Below are positions 26,221 through 34,248 of a stretch of DNA of 34,338 bases, one piece after another. Source of the DNA: Chloroflexota bacterium (GTDB lineage Bacteria > Chloroflexota > UBA11872); the NCBI GenBank assembly GCA_026706485.1, contig JAPOYR010000005.1:1-34338 (forward strand). The letters run 5' to 3'. The notes beneath the pieces are model-generated. The model made no database searches. It saw nothing but the letters and a program-made list of their open reading frames with translations, and was not told where the DNA came from. Made by a program: the position numbers and the translations under genes. Each line of letters begins with the position of its first letter. Position 1 is the stretch's first letter.

Positions 26221-27028
26221 CTAGCAGAACGACTTGGCCCCCGTCGTGACCTTCGGGCTCCCTTTGTTCCCGTTGCCGTACTGCTTCTTCTGGATGTAGC
26301 TGTTGAAGCGAATGCAGACGGCCTCCGGGTCCTCGGTGCCAATCCAGTACTGCTGTTCCTGGATGCGGACGTGGGACTTGTCCTGGTAGTGGCTCTGCCC
26401 ATAGCCGCCACTGACCGTCCAGATGTCCTGAGGGGTTCCGACCCGCGTCATGAAGATCAGACCCTCGAACCACCAGTGGAAGCTCCCCCATACCTGGATC
26501 TTAATCTCCTTGGGCGTCGCCACGATGTTGGTGCCGTCGTAGCACCACTTCGTGCGCGTGTGGTGCACATCGTTGCCCGTCGCCTCGTTTTGGGTGCAGG
26601 GATTGTCGCTCGACAGGGCAACATCGCCCGCCAGTTGGCCGGGGCCACCCTCTGGCGCCGGAATCGTCCTTTCAATGACCGCCAGATCCGGCGTGGGGCC
26701 GAAGGCTGGGAACCCGCCACCGATGCTGACCGGTCCGCGAATCTCCAAGCGACGCAGGAGTTCAGACCCAACTGCTGGCGCGTCTCGGGCCACATCGCGT
26801 TCCAGGTCTGGCGAATGACATCCTCCGACACGGCATCGCCTACCCGAACGGACTCACCCGCTGGCACGACAAAGGTTGGCGGCTCACTGCCAGGAGGCGT
26901 CTGCGCGCTCGCCGCCGGGGCGGGGACCAGCGTGACCAGACAGGCCAGGAGGAGCACCGCCCCGAGACTTCGGTGTCCGACACGGCTCAGGTGAATCCGA
27001 CACGGCTCAGGTGAACGAAGCGAGACAT
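26221..27028 (-). pseudogene. Cassette A secreted WCYDG-motif protein, broken by a 20-bp tandem duplication and a frameshift
   Basis: ATG 27028 with GGAAGGAG ahead; MSRFVHLSRVG then runs into the second copy of a 20-base direct repeat. Without one copy the frame continues HRSLGAVLLLACLVTLVPAP, a normal Sec signal peptide matching cassette B. A second shift near 26780 leads to RRLEIRGPVSIGGGFPAFGP, TKWCYDGTNIVATPKEIKIQ and IRFNSYIQKKQYGNGNKGSP, ending KSFC. Conserved Cys pairs around WCYDG suggest disulphides. Such WCYDG proteins occur as uncharacterised secreted proteins in high-GC Gram-positives. Confidence 0.65.
26976..27015 (+). repeat. Perfect 20-bp tandem duplication
   Basis: TCCGACACGGCTCAGGTGAA occurs twice in direct succession (26976-26995 and 26996-27015) inside the signal-peptide codons of the cassette A secreted protein. 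Twenty is not a multiple of three, so it shifts the frame. Confidence 0.95.
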
Positions 27029-27073
27029 GGCTGTCTCCTTCCTCTGAGCGAGCGCCCTTGCTCACCTGCCGGC

Positions 27074-27102
27074 ACCTTACTGCCGCCCTAGGGGGCTGTC
27101 AA
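27074..27102 (-). promoter_or_regulatory. Sigma-70-type promoter of cassette A
   Basis: On the - strand TTGACA (27097-27102), 17-base spacer, TAAGGT (27074-27079), 46 bases before the ATG at 27028. The spacer and flanks (CCCTAGGG, CCAGAAAT upstream) recur at the cassette B promoter. Confidence 0.6.
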
Positions 27103-27235
27103 TGATTTCTGGACAGCTACGCATCCGCCCATCTACGCTGCGCCGCCAGGCTGGCCGGTGAAGTCGTATTCGTCTCCTAGGTCCCAGTCTCTGGACGCAG
27201 TCGTCGCCACCGGCCGCCCTACTTCGTTTCAGTCT
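27078..27235 (-). repeat. Direct repeat upstream of cassette A (second copy about 29045-29195)
   Basis: The promoter region and about 110 bases beyond it (TTTCTGGACAGCTACGC, CCGCCCATCTACGCTGCGCC, CCGGCCGCCCTACT) recur in the same order upstream of cassette B. The two cassettes arose by duplication including their control region. Confidence 0.7.
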
Positions 27236-27252
27236 TGACCGCTACCGATCGG

Positions 27253-27450
27253 TGGGTGCTAGCGCCGCCCTCTGCCCGGGAACTCGTCTATTGCGTCCGG
27301 GCTACTCCATTCGGCGACCACGGCAAAGATGATGATCAGACAGCACGCCGTGAAAGCCACGACGCCAATCCCGAGGTCTGTGATGCTCTCGATTCCGGAG
27401 CTTCCACAAGTGGCTGCGTCCCGGCATCCATCTTGCCGCGTGGTGCGTCG
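27253..27450 (-). pseudogene. Cassette B small membrane protein (CCLIII type), no start codon
   Basis: The frame reads RDAATCGSSGIESITDLGIG, FTACCLIIIFAVVAEWSSP, DAIDEFPGRGRR and ends with TAG at about 27253, matching the cassette A protein. No ATG or GTG precedes the helix in this frame; it is open back to the TGA of the 30-aa peptide. The SH3 gene that lies between these two genes in cassette A is missing here, so a deletion probably removed the start. Confidence 0.45.
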
Positions 27451-27459
27451 GACCGCGGC

Positions 27460-27552
27460 TCACCCGACGATGCCGGCGCTGGCCACGGCTGTAGCTGCCA
27501 ACCACATCCCGGCAATCATTAGAACCGTTGCTGCGACAAGCCGTCGTTTCAT
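27460..27552 (-). CDS. 30-aa hydrophobic peptide, cassette B
   Basis: ATG 27552, AGGAG ribosome site as in cassette A. MKRRLVAATVLMIAGMWLAA, then TAVASAGIVG. The last ten residues are identical to the cassette A peptide; the rest differs at seven positions, mostly conservatively. It is one of the few parts of cassette B without damage. Confidence 0.6.
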   Translation of the reverse strand: MKRRLVAATVLMIAGMWLAATAVASAGIVG

Positions 27553-27574
27553 TGTGGATCTCCTATCTGCTGCG

Positions 27575-28146
27575 CTAGCGTAGCTTCAATTCGCCGAGGC
27601 GCTCGGACTCGACCACCCACTGCACGTCGTCGGGTAGGTCGGAGAAATGCACCACCACCTCGCCGGGTGTGAATACGGCCATCCGACCCGTCTGCTCCGC
27701 CACCATTGCCCTGTCAGCGGTGACGTAGATGTGATTCCACCGGCGCCCCGACCACGATGCCCCCCTCTACCGGCGACGCTATTGAGGTTCACGCGCGGGA
27801 TGTTGCCAACCTGCGGCGGTTCGTAGCCGAGAAAGTCGACCTAAACGACCCACAGACCCGCCGACAGCAACTCGATGGGCTCCGTGCGCTCCGAGCCGAC
27901 ACCGGCGACGTGTATCAACTCCTGAGTGACGGAGGTAGTCGATTCCGTGAAGCCGTCAGGGAGCTCGCGCACGGGCACGTCATAGACCGGGACTTCCCGG
28001 ATAGTCTCAGACGTCACGATGTTGCTGGTCTCTTCCATGATGGCGATAGTCTGCCGACGCGCTATCTCCCATGAAACGGCGATCCACATGACCGCCGCCG
28101 TCTGGAGGACGACGAGAACCAGCACGGTGGCCGCGAGGTACTTCAT
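27575..28146 (-). pseudogene. Cassette B single-pass membrane protein, stop codon plus frameshift
   Basis: ATG 28146 with GGAGG five bases ahead. N-terminal helix AATVLVLVVLQTAAVMWIAV, then an external part to LLSAGLWVV and a TAG at 27841-27843. The same frame continues DFLGYEPPQVGNIPRVNLNS until a shift near 27765 (beside a run of six C on the + strand), then RRWNHIYVTADRAMVAEQTG, FTPGEVVVHFSDLPDDVQW and ERLGELKLR. Same architecture and C-terminus as the cassette A paralogue. Confidence 0.6.
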
Positions 28147-28165
28147 CGAACCCTCCAGTCAATGC

Positions 28166-28201
28166 CGCCGGGCCGGTGGGCAAATGCCCACCGGCCCGGC
28201 G
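28166..28201 (-). terminator. Perfect 16-bp hairpin between first and second genes of cassette B
   Basis: GCCGGGCCGGTGGGC (28167-28181), loop AAAT, GCCCACCGGCCCGGC (28186-28200), extended by one C-G pair. Same position as the cassette A hairpin, but a different sequence, so the structure rather than the bases may be selected. Confidence 0.55.
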
Positions 28202-28246
28202 CTGCGCTATCTGTAGGCCGCGCTTACACCACCGCGGCTGATGGGA

Positions 28247-28988
28247 TCACAGCGAACGACCTTCGCCGCGGGCGGATGCGTTCCCGTTGCCGTACTGCGT
28301 TTTGTAAATCGTGAGTTCATGGGTGTCTGCGCAATTCTCTATGGAACCACTCCCAATTTTGATCACGACGCAATTGCGCAGGGTGGCTTTCGCCTTGTCT
28401 TTGTGCTTCGTTTTTCCCACGCCGCCATCCGTCCTTTTGATAGAGCGGCTGTGCGTCCACCACGTGCTTGTCCATTGTTCACCGTTTTGCGTCCACCTCG
28501 CCGTGTACGGTCGTCCCGCCGGTCGAGCGCTTGATCCCGCCGGTGATGTACTCACCGTCGTAACACCAGCGGGTGCTTGACTTGAACGTCTTGTTTTCCA
28601 TGTAGGCGTTGTGCGTCGCACATTCGGGCTCATCACCATTCATGAGATGTGAGGCGCCGGATTTCGGTTCTACGACGACTTCAGACTCGACCTCGAGTTC
28701 TCCACTAAATCGTGCACTGATCTTGCGCCGGAATTCTTGAATCCGGTCAAACGCGTCGAGGATTTGTTGATCGGTCATTCGAACTGGGTCTGGCCCACGA
28801 AGTGTCAGCTCTGCGGTCCCGCTGCCGGTTTGGATACGGACGATTTCACTATCTGGGCCGGTTTTGGTGCGCTGCAACTCTGGATTGGCAGCAAGCACGC
28901 CCGACGCGGCCATCGCCAGACAGGCCAAGAGGAGCACCACCCCGAGACTGCGGCGACCAACACGACCCAAGCGTGTGAAGCGAGACAT
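28247..28988 (-). pseudogene. Cassette B secreted WCYDG-motif protein, one frameshift
   Basis: ATG 28988 preceded by AAGGAG. Sec signal peptide MSRFTRLGRVGRRSLGVVLL, LACLAMAASGVLA; then DPVRMTDQQILDAFDRIQEF, ECATHNAYMENKTFKSSTRW-CYDG. Near 28488 the frame shifts and continues TQNGEQWTSTWWTHSRSIKR, then RNCVVIKIGSGSIENCAD, IYKTQYGNGNASARGEG. The motifs C-A-T-H, WCYDG and Q-Y-G-N-G-N are shared with cassette A. Family unknown. Confidence 0.65.
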
Positions 28989-29039
28989 TGGTGTCTCCTT
29001 CCTCTAGGCAGTCACGTCATTGATTGGCTGCCTACCGGG

Positions 29040-29067
29040 ATCGTACTGCGGCCCTAGGGGCTGTCAA
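29040..29067 (-). promoter_or_regulatory. Sigma-70-type promoter of cassette B
   Basis: On the - strand TTGACA (29062-29067), 16-base spacer with the same CCCTAGGG, TACGAT (29040-29045), 52 bases before the ATG at 28988. Confidence 0.6.
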
Positions 29068-29185
29068 CAATTTCTGGACAGCTACGCCACCGCCCATCTA
29101 CGCTGCGCCGCCAGGGCAGTCGGTGAAGTCGGAAACGTCTACGAGACCCCACTCATTGGACGCCCATCGTCTCCCGCCGGCCGCC

Positions 29186-29329
29186 CTACTCTGGACGCGC
29201 GTTCGTGGCCTTACACCGGCTGCAGTTGACTTCCCAGGGGCGCGTGATCTTGATCGCCAACACGCGCCGGCAGCGCCAGCAGCGCGGCTTCTCGTCGGTG
29301 ATGGGTCGCGTCGGTGCCTTGACGGTCAT
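29186..29329 (-). CDS. com: Com-like zinc-ribbon regulator (Mu phage type), 47 aa
   Basis: ATG 29329 overlaps the phage head gene's stop as ATGA. The product has CWRCRRVLAIKITRPWEVNC and CSRCKATN, the C-x-x-C...C-x-x-C layout of Mu Com, which binds mRNA to switch on translation of the mom DNA-modification gene. The usual partner (mom or another gene) is not found downstream; the next sequence is cassette B's upstream repeat. A phage remnant. Confidence 0.7.
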   Translation of the reverse strand: MTVKAPTRPITDEKPRCWRCRRVLAIKITRPWEVNCSRCKATNARPE

Positions 29330-30189
29330 GCGGCCAGGCCAGCAGCTTCGGGAATCACGGGCTCGGCGACGCAGCGGCACTGGATTGGCTGACCGGGATG
29401 CCCTTCCGCCGGCGGCTCATCCCAGCGCTGCGTCGTGCCGTTCAGGGTGGCGTGCGCCGGACGCACGCGCTCGTCTTGCGCGGTGCGCCGCACGTACTGC
29501 TCGATGCCGAGCTGCTCGTGCCGCGCCTTGGTCAGATTGCCGATCGCCTTGTTCGTCTGGTCGCGTGTGATGCGGCGCAAGTTATAGCCCGCGCTCTGGC
29601 CCTTCTCACGCACGACGCGCCGCAGATCCTCCTGGTTGAACGGCTCGGTGCTGAACGCCACGTCGATTTCCACGCGCAGGTCGTCCATCAGGCGTCTGGG
29701 AACCGTGTGGATCAGGTTCAGGTTCACGTTCTCGCGCCGCTAGGAGTCCATGAGCGGGCGGATCGCATCGTCGTTGAGCACGACGGACCGGATATCGACG
29801 CCCAGCGCCGCCCGGAACGTCTGAATCAGCTTGCGGCGGTGGTAGCCCTCGATACGCCGCGCCTGCTTGTTGATCTCCCGCTCTACGGGGCCTATCGCTC
29901 GGGTCGTCAGGATGGGCGTGGCATCGAGCGTGTCGATGGCGTCGGCGACGGCGACGGCGAGACTGAGACCACGCCGAATGCGATTGAGCAGCGGGCGCAG
30001 CAGCACGCGGCGGATCGCTCGCTCGTACTCCCGCTCGTCGCCCTTGCGCGGGTGGATGGGTTCGACGTCCGCCTTGGCAACGCGGCGTGGACGCTCGGTA
30101 AGTCTCGCCGCATAGCGCTCGACCATGAAGTCGATCTGCGCGCCCGTCATCACGACACCCCGCGGCGTCTCGGCCCTGCGGCGCAGCAT
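29326..30189 (-). pseudogene. Phage minor head/head-morphogenesis protein (Mu gpF/SPP1 gp7-like), broken
   Basis: The first part (TGAQIDFMVERYAARLTERP, ILTTRAIGPVEREINKQARR, LIQTFRAALGVDIRSVVLND, DAIRPLMDS) ends at TAG 29740-29742. The second part, in another frame, reads NLNLIHTVPRRLMDDLRVEI, GYNLRRITRDQTNKAIGNLT and HPGQPIQCRCVAEPVI. The last two stretches are the gp7/gpF-type core with its C-R-C end. A Trp codon and an Asn-Val joint explain the break: one stop plus a small indel. The frame is also open further upstream (IPHGIWN), so the 5' limit is not certain. Confidence 0.75.
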
Positions 30190-30235
30190 ATTCCAGATGC
30201 CGTGCGGGATGCGGCGGTGCCCACCCTACCGCGGG

Positions 30236-30535
30236 CGCCGCGACTCAGCCGCTAACCGGTCGGGGCCCCACACGGGATAGGCCAAGGACATCGCCAGGAT
30301 GTGCTGTTCCAGCCACGGCGGCGTCCGTCGTGGCGACTGGAGCGGGCGACGCTGGCGTGGGCGCAGGGCGTCCAAACCCCAGCGCCGCCCGGCTTCCGCC
30401 AACGATAGTAGGTCGAAGAGGGCACGCCCAAGGTCCGACAGGCTGCCCCGACATTGCCCAACTTGTCGACAAGGCCGAACAGCCGTAGCCGGAACCGGTG
30501 GAGTACGTCATCACGGGTCGTGAGCGATGCCTCGC
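30236..30535 (-). pseudogene. N-terminal fragment of an IS481-type transposase
   Basis: In one frame: LTTRDDVLHRFRLRLFGLVD, KLGNVGAACRTLGVPSSTYY, RWRKPG, an HTH of IS481/IS3-like transposases. A shift near 30380 leads to RWGLDALRPRQRRPLQSPRR and WLEQHILAMSLAYPVWGPDR, ending at TAG 30236-30238. The DDE domain is missing. Confidence 0.65.
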
Positions 30536-30679
30536 TTCCATCTCATCGTTTGATCCCGACCAGATAAAGCGGGCACCACTCTCTGGCGTCAGCCCAATCC
30601 GCTGCCAGGTGTCGCGTCTCTTTGGGAAGAGGACAGCCTAGACGCCGGTTGAGGCGCGACGGCCCTGCCGCCATTCACG

Positions 30680-31150
30680 GTCTCACACGCCCCGCCCGGG
30701 TACGCCTGCCCATTCTGCGCCGTTGCAGCCGGCGCCGAGCCCGAGTTCAGCGCCTAGCGTGACGCTCAGGTCATGGTGCGGATCTCAAAGCACCGCAGCC
30801 TCCTGAGCCCGGATAGCCCCGGTAACGACCTGGTGATCCCGCTGGCCCACCACGAGAACATCTATGCGCTCCCCGACGACCTGGCAGCGCGCGTCGCCCA
30901 CGTCGCGCGGCGCGTCGCCATGGCCATGCGTCGTGGCTATCCCTGCGATGGCGTGACCGTGCGTCAAAACAACGAGCCGGCCGGCGGCCAGGACGTCTGG
31001 CACCTGCATACGCACGTGATTCCGCGACACGCGGACATCGGCTCGGCCGAATCGCGCGTCGTGCGCCCGGACGACGCCGAGCGCAGGCGCTCCGCGTAGC
31101 GCCTGCGCAAGAGCCTCGCCGCCCTCGACGACACCCCAGACCTACCCTGA
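30680..31150 (+). pseudogene. HIT-family (histidine triad) protein with two TAG codons
   Basis: One frame runs from about 30684 (SHAPPGYACPFCAVAAGAEP) through TAG 30755-30757 to ISKHRSLLSPDSPGNDLVIP, LAHHENIYALPDDLAARVAH, TVRQNNEPAGGQDVW and HLHTHVIPRH, the catalytic H-x-H-x-H triad. A second TAG at 31097-31099 interrupts before RLRKSLAALDDTPDLP and the TGA at 31148-31150. The first TAG replaces an expected Gln, the second probably Glu or Tyr. HIT proteins hydrolyse nucleotide phosphoramidates. An internal start at 30773 would lose the C-x-x-C end but keep the triad. Confidence 0.7.
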
Positions 31151-31170
31151 GGCCTGGTCCGCCCGAGCGA

Positions 31171-31197
31171 TCGTGGTCGCCGGATCCGCGACCACGA
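31171..31197 (+). terminator. Hairpin downstream of the HIT gene
   Basis: TCGTGGTCGC, loop of seven, GCGACCACGA: a perfect 10-bp stem 21 bases after the HIT stop. No T-run follows. Confidence 0.45.
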
Positions 31198-31337
31198 CAG
31201 CGGGCGTGTCGTCATGAGGATCGTAACGTCGCTGGCGGTTGGAATGCTCAGCTATTCACGCGATATGGAGACGTTGGACGATGTTCCGCTAACTGCTGTA
31301 ACTCTCAACTGACTGCTGGTATGCTGCATGCTGAGGA

Positions 31338-32471
31338 ATGTACGGAAGACGTTCGTTCCTCAGGCGCGGCCTGGGGCTGCTGGCGGGAGGCGCGGCAGGG
31401 GCACTGGTAGGGGGGCTGGCCACCGCATCGGCGCAGAGCGGGCCGGATGGCGCGCCCGACACGCTTCATCCTCCCGCGGACCCCGATCCTTTTCAGCTAC
31501 CGCCGTCCGTCCGCCAATTCATCTGCGAGGCTTCCGAACCGAACCCCAGCGCATGCGGTTGGTGGTCGCGATCTGATCCGCCCACGGCGCCCGAACCGGA
31601 GTCGGTGCTGCAGACCCGGCCGATGCTCACGGTCTACGGCCGCAGTTTCGGCGTGGCCCCGATTCTCGGCAAGCTTGGGGCGCTCAACTCGTTCGATGAC
31701 CTGGAACGCCACGTGGCGCCCTGGGTCGGCGCGATGTCGGAACTCGCCGAGGCGCCCGTCACGGTGGCGCCACACTTGATCTACGGGCTGGCGCGCCCCT
31801 GCCACAGCTCCGACGACACCTGCATGATCTTCCTCGACGCGTCGGGCGTGGATTTGGTCGAGGAGTACATCAAACCGGCGGCGGATCGCGACATGGCCGT
31901 GATCCTCGACAGCCAGATCGGCCGCCTCTCGCCGACCTATTTCATCCGGCGAATGATGGACGCCGGCTTGTTGGCGTATCCCAACGTGCACGTGGCGCTC
32001 GATCCCGAGTTCGCCACACGGCCGGACCAGAACATGCCGGGGCACCCGATCGGCACCCTCTCTGCCACCAGCATCAACCAGGTCCAGGCCCTCCTGGCCA
32101 GGTACGTGCGCGAGGAGGGCTTGTCGCACAAGAAGGTGCTCATCGTGCACCAGTTCGTCGACGACATCACGGATTCCTGGTCGATGGTTCCGGGTAAGCA
32201 GAACATCGAGATCTACCCCGAAGTCGAGCTGGTCTTCGACGCCGACGGCTTCGGCAGTCCGGCCGCGAAAGTGCACAAATACAACGCCATCACCAGCCCG
32301 ACGGCCTACCCCCAAATTGAATGGCGCGGCATCAAGATCTTTCAGCACAACTCGCGCGCCCCCTGGGCGTCGGACACGCCGGTCATGACGCCGCGCCAGA
32401 TTTATGGCCTCGATCCCACATCCAACGGCTGGCGCATGTGGGCGCCGCCGCACCTGGTCGTGGTGGCCTAG
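31338..32471 (+). CDS. Tat-exported protein of unknown function (377 aa)
   Basis: ATG 31338. Twin-arginine signal: GRRSFLRRGLGLLAGGAAGA, then ATASAQ. The mature part has four Cys near the N-terminus and centre (FICEASEPNPSACGWW, ARPCHSSDDTCMIFLD) and a fold text reminiscent of a TIM barrel: LTVYGRSFGVAPILGKLGA, MAVILDSQIGRLSPTYFIRR, NVHVALDPEFAT, KKVLIVHQFVDDITDSWSM and AYPQIEWRGIKIFQHNSRAP. Acidic residues at strand ends would suit a glycoside-hydrolase-like barrel, but I cannot name a family. GAGG is only one base before the ATG, so the message may be leaderless; an extended -10 (TGGTATGCT, 31317-31325) would fit that. It is intact although flanked by remnants. Confidence 0.75.
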   Translation: MYGRRSFLRRGLGLLAGGAAGALVGGLATASAQSGPDGAPDTLHPPADPDPFQLPPSVRQFICEASEPNPSACGWWSRSDPPTAPEPESVLQTRPMLTVYGRSFGVAPILGKLGALNSFDDLERHVAPWVGAMSELAEAPVTVAPHLIYGLARPCHSSDDTCMIFLDASGVDLVEEYIKPAADRDMAVILDSQIGRLSPTYFIRRMMDAGLLAYPNVHVALDPEFATRPDQNMPGHPIGTLSATSINQVQALLARYVREEGLSHKKVLIVHQFVDDITDSWSMVPGKQNIEIYPEVELVFDADGFGSPAAKVHKYNAITSPTAYPQIEWRGIKIFQHNSRAPWASDTPVMTPRQIYGLDPTSNGWRMWAPPHLVVVA

Positions 32472-32529
32472 GCAGTCCTCTTCCCGAGATGTCGCGACGG
32501 GTGGGGCGAATCTCGACGACCTCTGCGCC

Positions 32530-33010
32530 CACACTTTGGCAACCCCAAGGACTTCGGCCGGAGTGCAGCCGTTAGTGCGGCGTCCGGTGTGCGCACGGTC
32601 GTGGTAGTAGTACTGGAAATACTGCGCCAGATCCCGGTGAAGGGCCGTGACGCGGTGGGATCAAGGCACGGGCGAACGTGGGGCGGTAGCACTCCGCGAG
32701 GATGGCTTGGTGGACGCGCCCAACGCAGCCGTTGCTCCGGGGCCGGCCCGCGCGGATCCGCGTGTGCCGCATGCCGGCGTGAGCGAGGGCCTGCCGGAAG
32801 GTGGCGCTATTGAACTCGCTGGCGTTGTCGGTGCTGACGCGCTGGAGCGGCCAGCCATGGCGGGCTGAGTCGGCGGCGACCTGCTGGGCTAAGGCGGCGG
32901 TGTGGCAGGCCGCAGAATTGCGCGAGGTGTTGTGGATGGTGGCCCAGGTATAGCTCGTGCGGATCCATGGACGCACACGCCAGGCACCGGGAGCGAAACC
33001 CTCAATCTGC
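32530..33010 (-). pseudogene. C-terminal (DDE) fragment of an IS481-type transposase, frameshifted
   Basis: TSYTWATIHNTSRNSAACHT, RVSTDNASEFNSATFRQAL (Asp region) and HTRIRAGRPRSNGCVGRVHQ (expected E-R-V-H replaced by G-R-V-H) mark the catalytic domain. Near 32640 the frame shifts to TALHRDLAQYFQYYYHDRAH, TGRRTNGCTPAEVLGV, the usual C-terminus. The N-terminal half is missing. It lies 5' of the N-terminal fragment at 30236-30535 in transcription order, so the two are not simply one interrupted gene. Confidence 0.7.
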
Positions 33011-33122
33011 GCTCAGCCACCCCAGCACCACAAGCCCCCGCGATCATTGAGTCTGTCATGGCAATCTCGGACACTACCGTAGCGCTTGATCATCCAATGG
33101 CATCCTGACAAAATCAGAATCG

Positions 33123-33150
33123 TTGGCAGTCACATTGACCTTAATATTCC
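33123..33150 (+). promoter_or_regulatory. Candidate promoter of the last gene
   Basis: TTGGCA (33123-33128), 16 bases, TATTCC (33145-33150), 24 bases before the GTG at 33175. A weak but well-placed pair. Confidence 0.3.
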
Positions 33151-33174
33151 GAGTAGCTCAGCTGGAGCAGTGCC

Positions 33175-34248
33175 GTGAACAATAAGCAGCACAATGTGGT
33201 GGGTATCATCTACAATCGAGAGCACACGCATTACCTGTATGGTGCCTTCCACATAGTCCGCGGGGAATCACCGCATCAGTGGACAACGAATCCTTTTGTC
33301 GTTTCCAAGCACACGGCGACAGGCGAAGTGTTTGTATACGGTAGCGTCCTCCATATGTTGCTTAAGGTCCTCCTAACGATCGAGAGGCTGAAAGAATTCT
33401 CAAGTCGTGCCGATGCCGTACTTGCGCGAGCGGGCTTGCCAACAAAGGAGCGACCTCTGCCAGTTGGTACTCCCGTAGCCGATCACATCATGGATGACCA
33501 GGAGGAATTGATTGAAGAGGTGATCCTAGTGACTTCAGTGCGCGTTCGCACCCAATCCGAAGTATTCCCGGACCGATTGGTGCCGAACACTGTGCCAGTC
33601 TATGGCTACGATGGTGCGATTGTAGACTCGATTCAGATTCGGCACATTGGAAACTTTCTCGCACACAACCGGTACATCTGTGTACGTGGCGAGCATATTG
33701 TTGATCTCTACTCCGACGAAAGAATCTTGAGTGGCATCGGCCAAATCGGGCTGAAGCTGAACTTCCTGGAATACATCACTCAGATCGAAACGGACGTGCG
33801 GAGTATTACGGTCAAAAACTTGTTGGCTTACTTGCACTGTAAACTGGAGCAGCTGTCCTCATCTTCGGGGAACAAGGAGATGGTTGACCTTCATCAAAAC
33901 CTCTACACCCTGGGCGGTCTCGTAGGCCGTCAATCTGATTCCATTGTCCCTGGCCCGCTGCAGACAATCCTCAGCCGGGCAGCAGCAAACTACTTGGAGC
34001 GCAAGTACCCAAATGAACCTCCGGAGGATGAAGACCGCCAACGTGTCATTATGAAGTGCACCACGCCAAGGTTCGGCTGGGTGCCTGACTTGGATGAGCA
34101 GCGGATTCTGGTTTCTTTGTTTGTGAACGATGATCCTGAAACGCTCATCATGGATTGGGGAGAGTTCTTCCGGGAAATGGAAGCGGCTTACGGTGAGGTC
34201 ACGTTGCTTGAGGCAGCTGGGTTTCCCACTCCTAGTCACGAGGAGTAG
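33175..34248 (+). CDS. Unrecognised 357-aa cytoplasmic protein, less GC-rich than its surroundings
   Basis: GTG 33175, stop TAG 34246-34248. No signal peptide or membrane helix. I do not recognise a family. Segments look conserved: NVVGIIYNREHTHYLYGAFH, TATGEVFVYGSVLHMLLKVL, YGYDGAIVDSIQIRHIGNFL, VRGEHIVDLYSDERILSGIG and RFGWVPDLDEQRILVSLFVN. They suggest an alpha/beta protein. Codon use is more A/T-tolerant than in the pilus operon, and the gene is isolated next to transposase debris, both signs of recent arrival. No Shine-Dalgarno is evident, so the start could lie further in. Confidence 0.65.
   Translation: MNNKQHNVVGIIYNREHTHYLYGAFHIVRGESPHQWTTNPFVVSKHTATGEVFVYGSVLHMLLKVLLTIERLKEFSSRADAVLARAGLPTKERPLPVGTPVADHIMDDQEELIEEVILVTSVRVRTQSEVFPDRLVPNTVPVYGYDGAIVDSIQIRHIGNFLAHNRYICVRGEHIVDLYSDERILSGIGQIGLKLNFLEYITQIETDVRSITVKNLLAYLHCKLEQLSSSSGNKEMVDLHQNLYTLGGLVGRQSDSIVPGPLQTILSRAAANYLERKYPNEPPEDEDRQRVIMKCTTPRFGWVPDLDEQRILVSLFVNDDPETLIMDWGEFFREMEAAYGEVTLLEAAGFPTPSHEE

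Noticed and set aside
31497-32534. A 345-codon - strand frame
   Set aside because: Antisense to the Tat-exported protein. It is rich in Arg, Val and His without domain-like text, and it reaches the C-terminal end of the transposase remnant only by chance.
33149-33174. tRNA-like start: GAGTAGCTCAGCTGGAGC
   Set aside because: It resembles a D-arm, but the D-loop would be only five bases and no anticodon arm, T-arm or matching acceptor end follows.
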